A program made the position numbers and the translations under genes. A stretch of DNA of 47,758 nt. Origin: Mycobacterium shimoidei. GTDB lineage: Bacteria > Actinomycetota > Actinomycetes > Mycobacteriales > Mycobacteriaceae. Under the pieces are notes generated by a model, which was not told the DNA's origin, did no database searches, and saw nothing but the letters and a program-made list of their open reading frames with translations. Shown here in pieces: positions 15,817-24,143 of this stretch. The DNA is taken from assembly GCA_002101905.1 (NCBI GenBank), contig LQPU01000046.1, positions 1 through 47,758 of the forward strand, written 5' to 3'. How positions within the stretch are numbered: position 1 is the first letter of the stretch; the number at the start of each line of letters is the position of its first letter.

Positions 15817-16506
15817 TCAGCTCGACTGGGCGATCAGCCCGACGCACGTCGCGGTGAGCAGCCGGGTGAGGGCCGCCGCGAAATCGATGTTCCAGTCCGG
15901 CGGGACTTCCGTACCCTCCGGGTAGGCGTCGCGAAGTCCTTCGGGTGGATGAGCCATCTGCCACAGCGGCGCGGCCAACGAGTAGGCGGCCAGCAAGATG
16001 TCGAGCGCACCCGAATGTCCCAGGCCCGGCAGCGACCGTTCGATGGCGTCGGCCAGCGAGGTCACCGCCGCGTCGCCGACACGTTTGAGCTCGATCACCC
16101 GGTCGATATTCACCTCATGCTCGAGGTGCAGGTGCAGGTTGGCCAGCAGGTCGCAAAACAGCGGATCGGCCGCCAGCCCGTTGGCCAGTGTTTCGGCGAC
16201 GCGCGACGGCGACATGGGACCCGGGCTGTCCAGTCCCGCGCAGACCGTGTCTGACCACCGCACCCATCCCTCGGCCGCCAGATGCAGCAGCACCTCCTTA
16301 TGCGAGGAGAAATATCGCCGCACCGCCGAATAGTGGATGCCGGCGCGCTTTGCGACGTCGGTCAGGGTCACGGACGCGACGCCGTTTTCCAGGGCCAGCG
16401 AGCGCGCGGCCTCGATAAGCGCCGTGGCACGCTGGCGTTTCTTCTCTTCCGTCCGCGCGCGCTGGAAGGTCAGTTGCGCCACGCAGCGCAGGATAACGCA
16501 CAGCAT
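15817..16506 (-). CDS. TetR-family regulator beside the MmpS-MmpL genes (Rv0452-like)
   Basis: The 229-residue protein has an N-terminal helix-turn-helix (V-T-L-T-D-V-A-K-R-A-G-I-H-Y-S-A-V-R-R-Y-F) and a ligand domain typical of TetR repressors. The ATG at 16506 has a weak AAGG site; GTG 16482 (V-A-Q-L-T-F) is an alternative. It ends 6 bp from the convergent Rv0455c-like stop and is divergent from mmpS. In the M. tuberculosis mmpS4-mmpL4 locus a TetR gene (Rv0452) occupies the same place. A 17-bp inverted repeat between it and mmpS is its probable operator. The ligand is not known. Confidence 0.87.
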   Translation of the reverse strand: MLCVILRCVAQLTFQRARTEEKKRQRATALIEAARSLALENGVASVTLTDVAKRAGIHYSAVRRYFSSHKEVLLHLAAEGWVRWSDTVCAGLDSPGPMSPSRVAETLANGLAADPLFCDLLANLHLHLEHEVNIDRVIELKRVGDAAVTSLADAIERSLPGLGHSGALDILLAAYSLAAPLWQMAHPPEGLRDAYPEGTEVPPDWNIDFAAALTRLLTATCVGLIAQSS

Positions 16507-16547
16507 GTGCCTTGCAGGTCGAACCGCGCCGGGAGGGAGCTCCCCTT

Positions 16548-16564
16548 ACGCACATCGTATGCGT
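16548..16564. promoter_or_regulatory. Inverted-repeat operator in the tetR-mmpS intergenic region
   Basis: ACGCA-N7-TGCGT (17 bp), with partial symmetry inside, begins 41 bp upstream of the tetR ATG in a 234-bp divergent spacer. Size and position suit a TetR dimer acting on its own promoter and on mmpS. Confidence 0.55.
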
Positions 16565-16740
16565 TACAGTCAGATGCGGGTGGCACGCGGCGAGTGTCCC
16601 GAGCCCTGATGATTTACTTCGTCAAGGCCGGACCGATGCTCTCGCCGGGGGCCACTCGCCCGAGGTGACCGTCGCTTGTCACTCCGTGATACGCCTGGGC
16701 AGTGTGGTGTGAATGCGGACCAAAGTGTTGAAGGGGATTT

Positions 16741-17175
16741 GTGCTACTCGCGGGCCTGCGGCGGATGTGGATCCCACTGGTGATTGTCGTTGTCGTCACC
16801 ATTGGGGGATTCACTGTGTGGCGCCTGCATGGCGTCTTCGGTTCCGAGAAGCGTCCGCAGTACGGCGACACCAAGATGGAGGAAACCAAGCCGTTCAACC
16901 CCAAGCATTTGACGTACGAGATTTTCGGTCCGCCGGGAACAGTGGCGGACATCAGCTATTTCGACGTCAACGCCGAGCCGCAGCGCGTGGACGCAGCGCA
17001 GCTGCCATGGTCGGTCCACATGACCACGAATCTGCCTGCCGTGATGGGAAACATTGTGGCGCAGGGCAATAGCAACAGCATCGGATGCCGCATCACGGTC
17101 GACGGCGAGGTCAAAGACGAGCGGGTCTCCCATGAGGTGAACGCCTACGTGTATTGCGTGGTCAAAGGCGCATGA
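16741..17175 (+). CDS. MmpS-family transport accessory protein (first copy, MmpS4-like)
   Basis: The 144-residue protein has one N-terminal membrane span (about residues 8-27) and a periplasmic beta domain with the family segments L-T-Y-E-I-F-G-P-P-G-T-V-A-D-I-S-Y, L-P-W-S-V and I-G-C-R-I-T-V-D-G. It ends in Y-C-V-V-K-G-A; the two Cys probably pair. The GTG at 16741 has a GAAGGGG site upstream. Its TGA overlaps the mmpL ATG (ATGA), so translation is coupled. MmpS proteins assist their MmpL partner in siderophore or lipid export. Confidence 0.93.
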   Translation: MLLAGLRRMWIPLVIVVVVTIGGFTVWRLHGVFGSEKRPQYGDTKMEETKPFNPKHLTYEIFGPPGTVADISYFDVNAEPQRVDAAQLPWSVHMTTNLPAVMGNIVAQGNSNSIGCRITVDGEVKDERVSHEVNAYVYCVVKGA

Positions 17176-20102
17176 GCACTCCGCCCGCCGGCTCGGAAAC
17201 TGTCAAACCGCCGTTCGCGGCGCGAACCATTCGCCGATTCGCGGTGTTGGTCATCCTGGGCTGGCTGGCGATCGACTTCATCGTGAGTGTTGCCGTTCCG
17301 TCGCTGGAGCAGGTGGGCAAAGAGCGTTCGGTCTCGATGGCGCCCAAAGATGCTCCGTCGGTGCAGGCGATGATGCACATGGGCAAGGTGTTCAAGGAGT
17401 CCGACTCGGACAGCGTCGCGATGATCGTCTTGGAAAGCGATCAGCCTCTGGGCGACGCCGCACACAAGTTCTACGACCGGTTGGTACAGCAGCTGGAGAA
17501 CGACAAGGCGCACGTCCAACACGTCCAGGATTTTTGGGGTGACCCGGTTACCGCGGCGGGTTCGCAAAGCCCCGACGGCAAGGCCGCCTATGTGCAGCTG
17601 AACTTGGTGGGCAATCAAGGTCAGGCCAAGGCCAACGAATCCGTTGAGGCGGTGCGCCAGACCGTGGAGCGGTCGACGCCGCCGCCGGGGCTGCGCGTGT
17701 TCGTCACCGGCCCAGCGGCGCTCATCGCGGATATGAACCATAGCGGCGACAGGACGCTGATCAAGATCACGATCCTCACGCTCATGGTGATCGTGACGAT
17801 GCTGCTGCTCGTCTACCGCTCGGTCATCACCGTGGTGCTGTTGCTGGCGATGGTCGGGGTCGAATTGACCGCGGCGCGTGGAATTGTCGCGTTCCTGGGC
17901 TATCACCAGCTGATCGGGCTGTCCACCTTCGCTGTCAATCTTCTGGTGTCTCTCGGTATTGCGGCCGGAACCGACTACGGCATCTTCTTCATCGGGCGAT
18001 ATCAGGAAGCACGTCAGGTCGGTGAGGACCGGGAAACCGCCTACTACACCACTTATCGTGGCGTGGCGCACGTCGTGCTGGCGTCGGGTCTGACGATCGC
18101 AGGCGCGGTGTTCTGTCTTCGATTCACCCGGATGCCGTACTTCCAGACCCTGGGCATCCCGTGTGCCGTGGGCATGTTGGTAGCGGTGGCCGTCGCGCTG
18201 ACGTTGATGCCGGCGGTGCTGACGGTCGGCAGCCGCTACGGGTTATTCGATCCCCGGCGACGCATCAAGGTCCGCGGGTGGCGGCGGGTGGGCACCGCGA
18301 TCGTTCGCTGGCCGGCGCCCATCCTCGCTGCGGCCTGCGCGGTGGCCCTGATAGGTCTGATCACCCTGCCCGGATACAAGACCAACTACAACGACCGCCT
18401 CTACATCCCGGGATACATTCCGGCGAACGCCGGCTACGACGCCGCCGAACGCCATTTCTCCGCCGCCCGCATGATGCCCGAAGTGTTGATGGTCGAATCC
18501 GACCACGACATGCGCAACCCGGCCGACTTCCTGGTGCTGGACAAACTCGCCAAAGGAGTCTTCAAAGTGCCGGGCATTTCCCGGGTTCAGGCGATCACGC
18601 GGCCGGAGGGGACCGCGATGGAGCACACGTCGATCCCGTTTCAGCTCAGCATGCAAAACGCCGGTCAGCTGCAAACCATGAAGTTTCAAAAGAACCGGAT
18701 GGACGACATGCTGACGCAGGCCGACGAACTCAGTGCCACCATCGCGACGATGAAGCGCATGTACAACCTCATGCAACAGCTCACCAACACCACCCACCAC
18801 ATGGTCGGTGAGACAAAGGAAATGGTGGACATCACCAACGAATTGCGGGACCACATCGCAGATTTCGAAGACTTCTACCGTCCGATCCGCAGCTACTTCT
18901 ACTGGGAGAAGCACTGCTACGACATCCCGATCTGCTGGTCACTGCGATCGATCTTCGATTCCATCGACGGGGTCGATGAGCTGAGCGACAAGCTGCGGGA
19001 GCTGGTCACCGACTTCGATCAGCTCGATGCGCTGATGCCGCAGATGATCGCGCAGTTCCCACCGATGATCGCGACCATGGAGAACATGCGGACCATGATG
19101 CTGACCATGCACAGCACCATGTCCGGGATCTTCAACCAGATGGAGGAAATGAGCACCAACGCCACCGCGATGGGCAAGGCGTTCGATGCCGCCAAGAACG
19201 ACGACTCCTTCTATCTGCCACCGGAAGTCTTCGACAACCCAGACTTCAAACGGGCCGAGAATCTGTTCCTGTCCTCGGACGGGAAAGCTGCCCGGATGAT
19301 CATCTCGCATCGGGGCAATCCGGCCTCGCCCGAAGGCATTGCGCGGGTCGACCCGATCAAGCAAGCTGCCGAGGAATCGCTGAAGGGAACTCCACTAGAG
19401 GACGCCAAGCTGTATCTCGCCGGTACAGCGGCGACGTTCAAGGACATGAAGGACGGCTCCAAGTACGACCTTCTGATTGCCGGAATCGCTTCGCTGTGCC
19501 TGATTTTCATCATCATGCTGATCATCACGCGAAGCTTCGTCGCCGCCATGGTGATCGTCGGCACGGTGGCGCTCTCGTTGGGCGCTTCGTTCGGACTCTC
19601 CGTGCTGGCCTGGCAGTACGTCCTCGGCATCGAATTGCACTGGATGGTGCTGGCGATGTCGGTGATCATCTTGTTGGCGGTGGGGTCGGACTACAACTTG
19701 CTGCTGGTCTCCCGTTTCAAAGAGGAGATTCATGCCGGGATCAACACCGGCATCATCCGGTCGATGGGCGGCACCGGAAAGGTGGTCACCGCAGCGGGTC
19801 TGGTGTTCGCGTTCACGATGGCCTCGATGGCGGTCAGCGATCTACGCATCATCGGCCAGGTCGGCACGACTATCGGTTTGGGTCTGCTGTTCGACACGCT
19901 GGTGGTGCGCTCGTTCATGACGCCATCGATCGCAGCCTTGCTCGGCCGTTGGTTCTGGTGGCCCCAACGGGTGCGCCCGCGGCCGGCCAGCACAATGCTG
20001 CGGCCGACCGGTCCACGCCCGGCTGTTCGCTCGCTGCTGAGCAACGGGTACGACGATCAAGCCGCTACTGCGGAGCTACCTAAGGCGCACGCTCAAAGCT
20101 AG
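17172..20102 (+). CDS. MmpL-family RND transporter (first copy, MmpL4/5-like)
   Basis: The 976-residue RND transporter starts at ATG 17172, which overlaps the mmpS stop; the frame opens 18 nt earlier. It has the MmpL layout: one span, a periplasmic porter domain, six spans, a second long periplasmic domain, five spans. Proton-relay Asp-Tyr pairs are in G-T-D-Y-G-I-F-F (TM4) and G-S-D-Y-N-L-L-L (TM10). The second periplasmic domain carries a long Met-rich coiled-coil region and a Cys pair in H-C-Y-D-I-P-I-C, features of the MmpL4/MmpL5 branch that export mycobactin-type siderophores or drugs. With the Rv0455c-like gene beside it, siderophore export is the best guess. Confidence 0.93.
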   Translation: MSTPPAGSETVKPPFAARTIRRFAVLVILGWLAIDFIVSVAVPSLEQVGKERSVSMAPKDAPSVQAMMHMGKVFKESDSDSVAMIVLESDQPLGDAAHKFYDRLVQQLENDKAHVQHVQDFWGDPVTAAGSQSPDGKAAYVQLNLVGNQGQAKANESVEAVRQTVERSTPPPGLRVFVTGPAALIADMNHSGDRTLIKITILTLMVIVTMLLLVYRSVITVVLLLAMVGVELTAARGIVAFLGYHQLIGLSTFAVNLLVSLGIAAGTDYGIFFIGRYQEARQVGEDRETAYYTTYRGVAHVVLASGLTIAGAVFCLRFTRMPYFQTLGIPCAVGMLVAVAVALTLMPAVLTVGSRYGLFDPRRRIKVRGWRRVGTAIVRWPAPILAAACAVALIGLITLPGYKTNYNDRLYIPGYIPANAGYDAAERHFSAARMMPEVLMVESDHDMRNPADFLVLDKLAKGVFKVPGISRVQAITRPEGTAMEHTSIPFQLSMQNAGQLQTMKFQKNRMDDMLTQADELSATIATMKRMYNLMQQLTNTTHHMVGETKEMVDITNELRDHIADFEDFYRPIRSYFYWEKHCYDIPICWSLRSIFDSIDGVDELSDKLRELVTDFDQLDALMPQMIAQFPPMIATMENMRTMMLTMHSTMSGIFNQMEEMSTNATAMGKAFDAAKNDDSFYLPPEVFDNPDFKRAENLFLSSDGKAARMIISHRGNPASPEGIARVDPIKQAAEESLKGTPLEDAKLYLAGTAATFKDMKDGSKYDLLIAGIASLCLIFIIMLIITRSFVAAMVIVGTVALSLGASFGLSVLAWQYVLGIELHWMVLAMSVIILLAVGSDYNLLLVSRFKEEIHAGINTGIIRSMGGTGKVVTAAGLVFAFTMASMAVSDLRIIGQVGTTIGLGLLFDTLVVRSFMTPSIAALLGRWFWWPQRVRPRPASTMLRPTGPRPAVRSLLSNGYDDQAATAELPKAHAQS

Positions 20103-20133
20103 TGCACCACAACGCTGTCAGCTGTCAGCGCGG

Positions 20134-23043
20134 TCAGCGCGCGTGCTGATTCACCAGCTCGCCGGCCACCGGCCGGGGCCGGACACTCCGTCGTAAGCCG
20201 TTCGCCGGGCGAGTACGCACGCGCTGCGGCCACCAGAACCAGCGTCCCAGCAGCGCGGCAATGGACGGCGTCATAAATGAGCGCACGATCAATGTGTCGA
20301 ACAGCAGACCCAGTCCGATCGTGGTACCCACCTGGCCGACAACAACCAGGTCGCTGACCCCCATGGCCATCATCGTGAACGCGAACACCAGACCCGCCGA
20401 CGTGACCACGGAGCCGCTGCCGCCCATCGCCCGGATGATGCCGGTATTCAGCCCGGCATGGATCTCCTCTTTGAACCGCGCCACCAGCAGCAGGTTGTAG
20501 TCCGACCCGACCGCCAGCAAGATGATCACCGACATAGCGATCACCATCCAGTGCAGATCCAGTCCGAGCAGATGCTGCCAGATCAACACCGACAGCCCGA
20601 AAGCGCTGCCCAAGGAGAGCAGCACGGTGCCGACGATCACGGCGGACGCGATGATGCTTCGAGTGATCATCAGCATGACGATGAAAATCAGGCACAGCGA
20701 AGCGATGCCGGCGATCAACAGGTCCCACTTCGACCCCTCGGACAAGTCCTTGTACGTGGCCGCGGTACCGCCAAGATAGACCTTGGAGCCTTCCAACGGG
20801 GTGCCCTTGATCGCCTCGTGCACAGCGTGTTTGACCGGTTCGACCCGCGAAATACCCTCGGGTGAGGCAGGATCGCCCTCGTGCGAGATGATCATCCGCA
20901 CCGCATGCCCATCCGGTGAGAGGAACATCTTCAGACCGCGCTTGAAATCGGGATTGTCGAAGGCCTCCGGCGGCAGATAAAACGAATCGTCGTTCTTGGC
21001 GTCGTCGAACGCATGGCCCATCGCCGACTGGTTCTCCGACATGGCCTGCATCTGATCCTGCATGCTCTTCTGGCTCTGATACATCGTCAGCATCATGACC
21101 TTCATGGTCTTCATGCTTTCGATCATTTCCGGCATCAACGCAACCATCTGCGGCAACAGCGAATCCAGCCGCTGCAAGTCCGGCACCAGGCTCTGAATAT
21201 CGTCACTGAGAATGTCGATGCCGTCGAGAGTGTCGAAAATGGACCGCAGCGCCTGGCAGACCGGAATGTCGAAACAGTGCTTCTCCCAATAGAAGTAGCT
21301 GCGGATCGGCCGGAAGAAGTCATCGAAGTCGGCGATGTGGTCGCGAACGTCGGAGGTATCGAGCGCCGTTTGGCTGGTCTTGAGGACCATGGAGTGCGTG
21401 GTCTCAGACATCTGCTTGGTGATGTCCAACATCTTTTCCAGGTAGTCGACGTTCTTTTGCATCTGGTCGGCCTGGACGAGCATGTCGGCCATGCGGTCCT
21501 GTTGGTATTTCTCGTTGAGCCGCTGGGTGGTGCCCTGCATGCTGATCGCGAACGGGATCGACGCGTGGTTGATCGGGGTGCCCAACGGCCGGGTGATCGC
21601 CTGCACCCGGCCGATTCCGGAGGTGCGAAAGACCGCCTTGGCCACCTTGTCGATCACCAGGAAGTCCGCCGGGTTGCGCATGTCGTGATCGGTTTCGATC
21701 AGCAGCAGGTCCGGGTTCATCCGGGCCTGGGAGAAATGCCGGTCCGCGGCCGCATAGCCGAGGTTGGCCGGAACGTCGGCAGGCAGGTAAGGGCGATTGT
21801 CGTAGCCGGGTCGGTAGCCGGGCAGTGTGACCAGTCCGACCAACGCGACCGCAACCGTCGCGACCAAGACGGGTCCCGGCCAGCGCACGATCACCGCGCC
21901 GATCTTGCGCCAGCCGCGAATGCGCATGGCCCGCTTGGGCTCCAACAGGCCGAAGTGACTGGCCACGACCACGACGGCGGCGCCCAGCGTCAATGCGGCG
22001 GCGACCATGGTCAGCATGCCGATGGCCAACGGCACACCCAAGCTTTCGAAATACGGCAGCCGGGTGAAGCGCAAACAGAACGTCGCGCCGGCGATCGTGA
22101 GCCCCGAGCCGAGGATCACGTGGCTGGTTCCGCGATACATCGTGTAGAACGCCGACTCGCGGTCTTCCCCGAGGGTGCGGGCTTCCTGATAGCGGCCGAT
22201 CAAGAAGATGGCGTAGTCCGTCGAGGCGGCGATGGCCAGCGTCACCAGCAAGTTGACCGCGAAGGTCGAAAGCCCAATGAGGTTGTGGTAGCCCAAAAAC
22301 GCCACCACCCCCCGCGCGACCGCCAACTCCAAAAACACCATCGCCATCACGATCAGCACGGTGCTGATTGACCGGTAGACGAACAGCAGCATGAAGATGA
22401 TCACCAGGAAGGTCAGCCCGGTGATCAGCTTGACGCTGCGATCACCGGCGATGCGCTGATCTGCGAGCAGTGGGGCGGCGCCGGTTACATACGCCTTGAC
22501 ACCCGGCGGAGGCGGCGTGCTGTTGACGATGTCGCGGGCAGCCTCGACGGATTCGTTGGCCAGGCTCTCGCCCTGGTTGCCGGCCAGGTAGACCTGGACG
22601 TAGGCGGCCTTGCCGTCGGGACTCTGCGAACCCGCCGCGGTCAGCGGGTCACTCCAGAAGTCTTGAACGTTCTCGACGTGTGTTTTATCCGCCCGCAGCT
22701 TGGCAACCAGCTCGTCGTAGAACTTGTGGGCCGCCTCGCCCAACGGCTGTTCGCCTTCCAAGACGACCATGGCCGAACTGTCGGACTTGAACTCGTTGAA
22801 ATCTTGGCCGACGCGCTTGATGGCGATCAGCGACGACGCGTCCTTGGGGCTCATCGACACGTTGCGCATCTGGCCCACCACGTCCAGCTGGGGGACGATG
22901 ACGTTCAGCAGCACCGTGACGGCCACCCAGGCGAGGATGATCGGCACCGCCAGCCGGTGAATCCACAGCGGCAGTCGTTCCCGCACCGCCTGTACCGGTG
23001 TCGGCAGGACGTCGGTGGGTGCGTCGGTGATGCCTGCGCTCAT
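20134..23043 (-). CDS. MmpL-family RND transporter (second copy, MmpL4/5-like)
   Basis: The 969-residue protein is a close paralogue of the first MmpL, encoded tail to tail with it and separated by 31 bp. Proton-relay pairs are in A-S-T-D-Y-A-I-F-L and G-S-D-Y-N-L-L-L. The coiled-coil region and the H-C-F-D-I-P-V-C Cys pair are kept. Many blocks are identical to the first copy (F-R-P-I-R-S-Y-F-Y-W-E-K-H-C; R-F-K-E-E-I-H-A-G), while the N- and C-termini differ, so the pair arose by an old duplication or separate acquisition. The ATG at 23043 shares ATGA with a 16-codon mini-ORF that links it to mmpS. Confidence 0.93.
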   Translation of the reverse strand: MSAGITDAPTDVLPTPVQAVRERLPLWIHRLAVPIILAWVAVTVLLNVIVPQLDVVGQMRNVSMSPKDASSLIAIKRVGQDFNEFKSDSSAMVVLEGEQPLGEAAHKFYDELVAKLRADKTHVENVQDFWSDPLTAAGSQSPDGKAAYVQVYLAGNQGESLANESVEAARDIVNSTPPPPGVKAYVTGAAPLLADQRIAGDRSVKLITGLTFLVIIFMLLFVYRSISTVLIVMAMVFLELAVARGVVAFLGYHNLIGLSTFAVNLLVTLAIAASTDYAIFLIGRYQEARTLGEDRESAFYTMYRGTSHVILGSGLTIAGATFCLRFTRLPYFESLGVPLAIGMLTMVAAALTLGAAVVVVASHFGLLEPKRAMRIRGWRKIGAVIVRWPGPVLVATVAVALVGLVTLPGYRPGYDNRPYLPADVPANLGYAAADRHFSQARMNPDLLLIETDHDMRNPADFLVIDKVAKAVFRTSGIGRVQAITRPLGTPINHASIPFAISMQGTTQRLNEKYQQDRMADMLVQADQMQKNVDYLEKMLDITKQMSETTHSMVLKTSQTALDTSDVRDHIADFDDFFRPIRSYFYWEKHCFDIPVCQALRSIFDTLDGIDILSDDIQSLVPDLQRLDSLLPQMVALMPEMIESMKTMKVMMLTMYQSQKSMQDQMQAMSENQSAMGHAFDDAKNDDSFYLPPEAFDNPDFKRGLKMFLSPDGHAVRMIISHEGDPASPEGISRVEPVKHAVHEAIKGTPLEGSKVYLGGTAATYKDLSEGSKWDLLIAGIASLCLIFIVMLMITRSIIASAVIVGTVLLSLGSAFGLSVLIWQHLLGLDLHWMVIAMSVIILLAVGSDYNLLLVARFKEEIHAGLNTGIIRAMGGSGSVVTSAGLVFAFTMMAMGVSDLVVVGQVGTTIGLGLLFDTLIVRSFMTPSIAALLGRWFWWPQRVRTRPANGLRRSVRPRPVAGELVNQHAR

Positions 23044-23090
23044 CCGCGCCGCTCCCTAATCCCGGGTCTTACCTCGACGGTGCGGCTCAT
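23040..23090 (-). CDS. Possible 16-residue coupling mini-ORF between mmpS and mmpL
   Basis: The mmpS stop overlaps an ATG (ATGA, 23087-23090). That ATG opens MSRTVEVRPGIRERRG, whose TGA overlaps the mmpL ATG (ATGA, 23040-23043). The ORF exactly fills the 43-bp gap, so a ribosome could move from mmpS through it to mmpL by termination-reinitiation. The peptide itself is not recognised and may have no function beyond coupling. Chance is possible for so short a frame. Confidence 0.4.
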   Translation of the reverse strand: MSRTVEVRPGIRERRG

Positions 23091-23518
23091 GCGGACTTCA
23101 CCAGGCAGAAGGTCTGGGCGTTCACCCCGGTTTGGATCCTTTCGTCCTTGACGACACCGTCGACGATGATGCGGCAGCCGATGGCGTTGCCGTGACCCTG
23201 CGCCACAATGGTTGGGCTCACTGCAGGGTCGGTGGTCGACAACCTGAGCGACCAGGGCAGGGGTGCCGAGTCCACCCGTTTGGGGTCGGCGTTGAGGTCG
23301 AGGTAATTGATGTCGGCGACGGTGCCGCTCGGGCTGAAGATCTCGTAGACAACGACCTTGGGGTGAAACGGCTTGGTGTCTTCGAACACCTGCGAGTTGC
23401 CGCCGGCGTGGCCGTGCGCACCGAAGTACCCGCGGACCCGGAACACCATGAACCCCCCGACGACCACAACGATCACGATGACCAACGGCAGCCACACACG
23501 TTTGAGCAAGCGAAACAC
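23087..23518 (-). CDS. MmpS-family transport accessory protein (second copy)
   Basis: The 143-residue protein has an N-terminal membrane span (about residues 8-27) and the MmpS periplasmic domain: V-V-Y-E-I-F-S-P-S-G-T-V-A-D-I-N-Y-L-D, L-P-W-S-L-R and I-G-C-R-I-I-V-D-G-V-V-K-D-E-R. It ends F-C-L-V-K-S-A. The start is GTG 23518. It is the first gene of the second mmpS-mmpL unit, transcribed toward the first one. Direct repeats in the 250-bp region upstream may regulate it. Confidence 0.92.
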   Translation of the reverse strand: MFRLLKRVWLPLVIVIVVVVGGFMVFRVRGYFGAHGHAGGNSQVFEDTKPFHPKVVVYEIFSPSGTVADINYLDLNADPKRVDSAPLPWSLRLSTTDPAVSPTIVAQGHGNAIGCRIIVDGVVKDERIQTGVNAQTFCLVKSA

Positions 23519-23568
23519 TTGAAACCCCTGCCCCTTTCGTCGCTAGCTGTTGACCGTCGATGACTTCA

Positions 23569-23717
23569 GCACTCGCGAGCACTCGCGCGCTTCGCGCCCG
23601 GCGTCGGTGCCGAAGTCGATTAGTGATGCGAAGGCGTCGCAATCACCATCGTGTGTGCCTCCATCCTGAAACGGGGGCCAGGTAACTCAACTAGTTAGCT
23701 TGTGTGTAACCTTAGCT
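23569..23717. promoter_or_regulatory. Repeat-rich divergent regulatory region upstream of the second mmpS
   Basis: Within the 250-bp gap (23519-23768) I see GCACTCGCG twice with a 10-bp period (23569-23577 and 23579-23587), a perfect palindrome AACTAGTT (23689-23696), and TTAGCT twice with 17 bp between starts (23695-23700 and 23712-23717). The right end is AT-rich against its surroundings. Such repeats near divergent starts suggest regulator binding; none matches a full IdeR box. Confidence 0.4.
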
Positions 23718-23768
23718 ACTCTAATGGGTATACGTGGCTAAACGGAAACCGGCTGGGAAGGCAACGCG

Positions 23769-24143
23769 ATGAGATCTGCGCCGAAGTTTCGCCCGGATAC
23801 GATTCGGCTCATGAAGGCAGTTAGGTTTGTCCCGGCCGTTGCCGCTGCCGTCGCGATAATGCTGGCGGCGCCCGCCCTCGCCGACCCCGATACCGACTTC
23901 GACAAACAGATCAACAGTTACGGGATCTACGGTCCGCATGACTACAACCCGTATCTGGCCAAGATCGCCTGCCGGCGGCTGGGTGAGGGCGTCGATCCTG
24001 ATGCTGCGGCCTCCGCTCACTTCCTGGAAAAGAACCTTCCGCGTGGCACCAGTCAGGTGCAGACGTACCAATTCCTGGGCAGCGCTATCAGCTTCTACTG
24101 CCCGGACTTAGCACCCAAGCTGCAGAACATCCCCGCGCGCTAG
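23769..24143 (+). CDS. Small secreted DUF732 protein
   Basis: The 124-residue precursor has a signal peptide ending A-P-A-L-A-D and a short domain with two Cys (I-A-C-R-R and F-Y-C-P-D), plus the Y-L-G-E-G-V/Y-Q-F-L-G-S-A-I pattern of the mycobacterial DUF732 family of small exported proteins. The ATG at 23769 has a GGGAAGG ribosome site; ATG 23811 (M-K-A-V-R-F-V) would give a more usual signal peptide. Function is unknown. It is divergent from the second mmpS-mmpL unit and its stop overlaps that of the next gene at CTAG. Confidence 0.75.
   Translation: MRSAPKFRPDTIRLMKAVRFVPAVAAAVAIMLAAPALADPDTDFDKQINSYGIYGPHDYNPYLAKIACRRLGEGVDPDAAASAHFLEKNLPRGTSQVQTYQFLGSAISFYCPDLAPKLQNIPAR

Noticed and set aside
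20103..20133. Terminator between the convergent mmpL genes
   Set aside because: The 31-bp gap has three GTCAGC copies and imperfect GCGCG pairing, but no convincing stem.
21013..22371. 452-codon plus-strand frame inside the second mmpL
   Set aside because: It is an antisense shadow of a well-conserved transporter; the product is His/Arg/Asp-rich without any fold pattern.
23680..23730. IdeR (iron) box upstream of the second mmpS
   Set aside because: The best TTAG/CTAA-containing stretch needs a base deletion and several mismatches to fit the 19-bp consensus.
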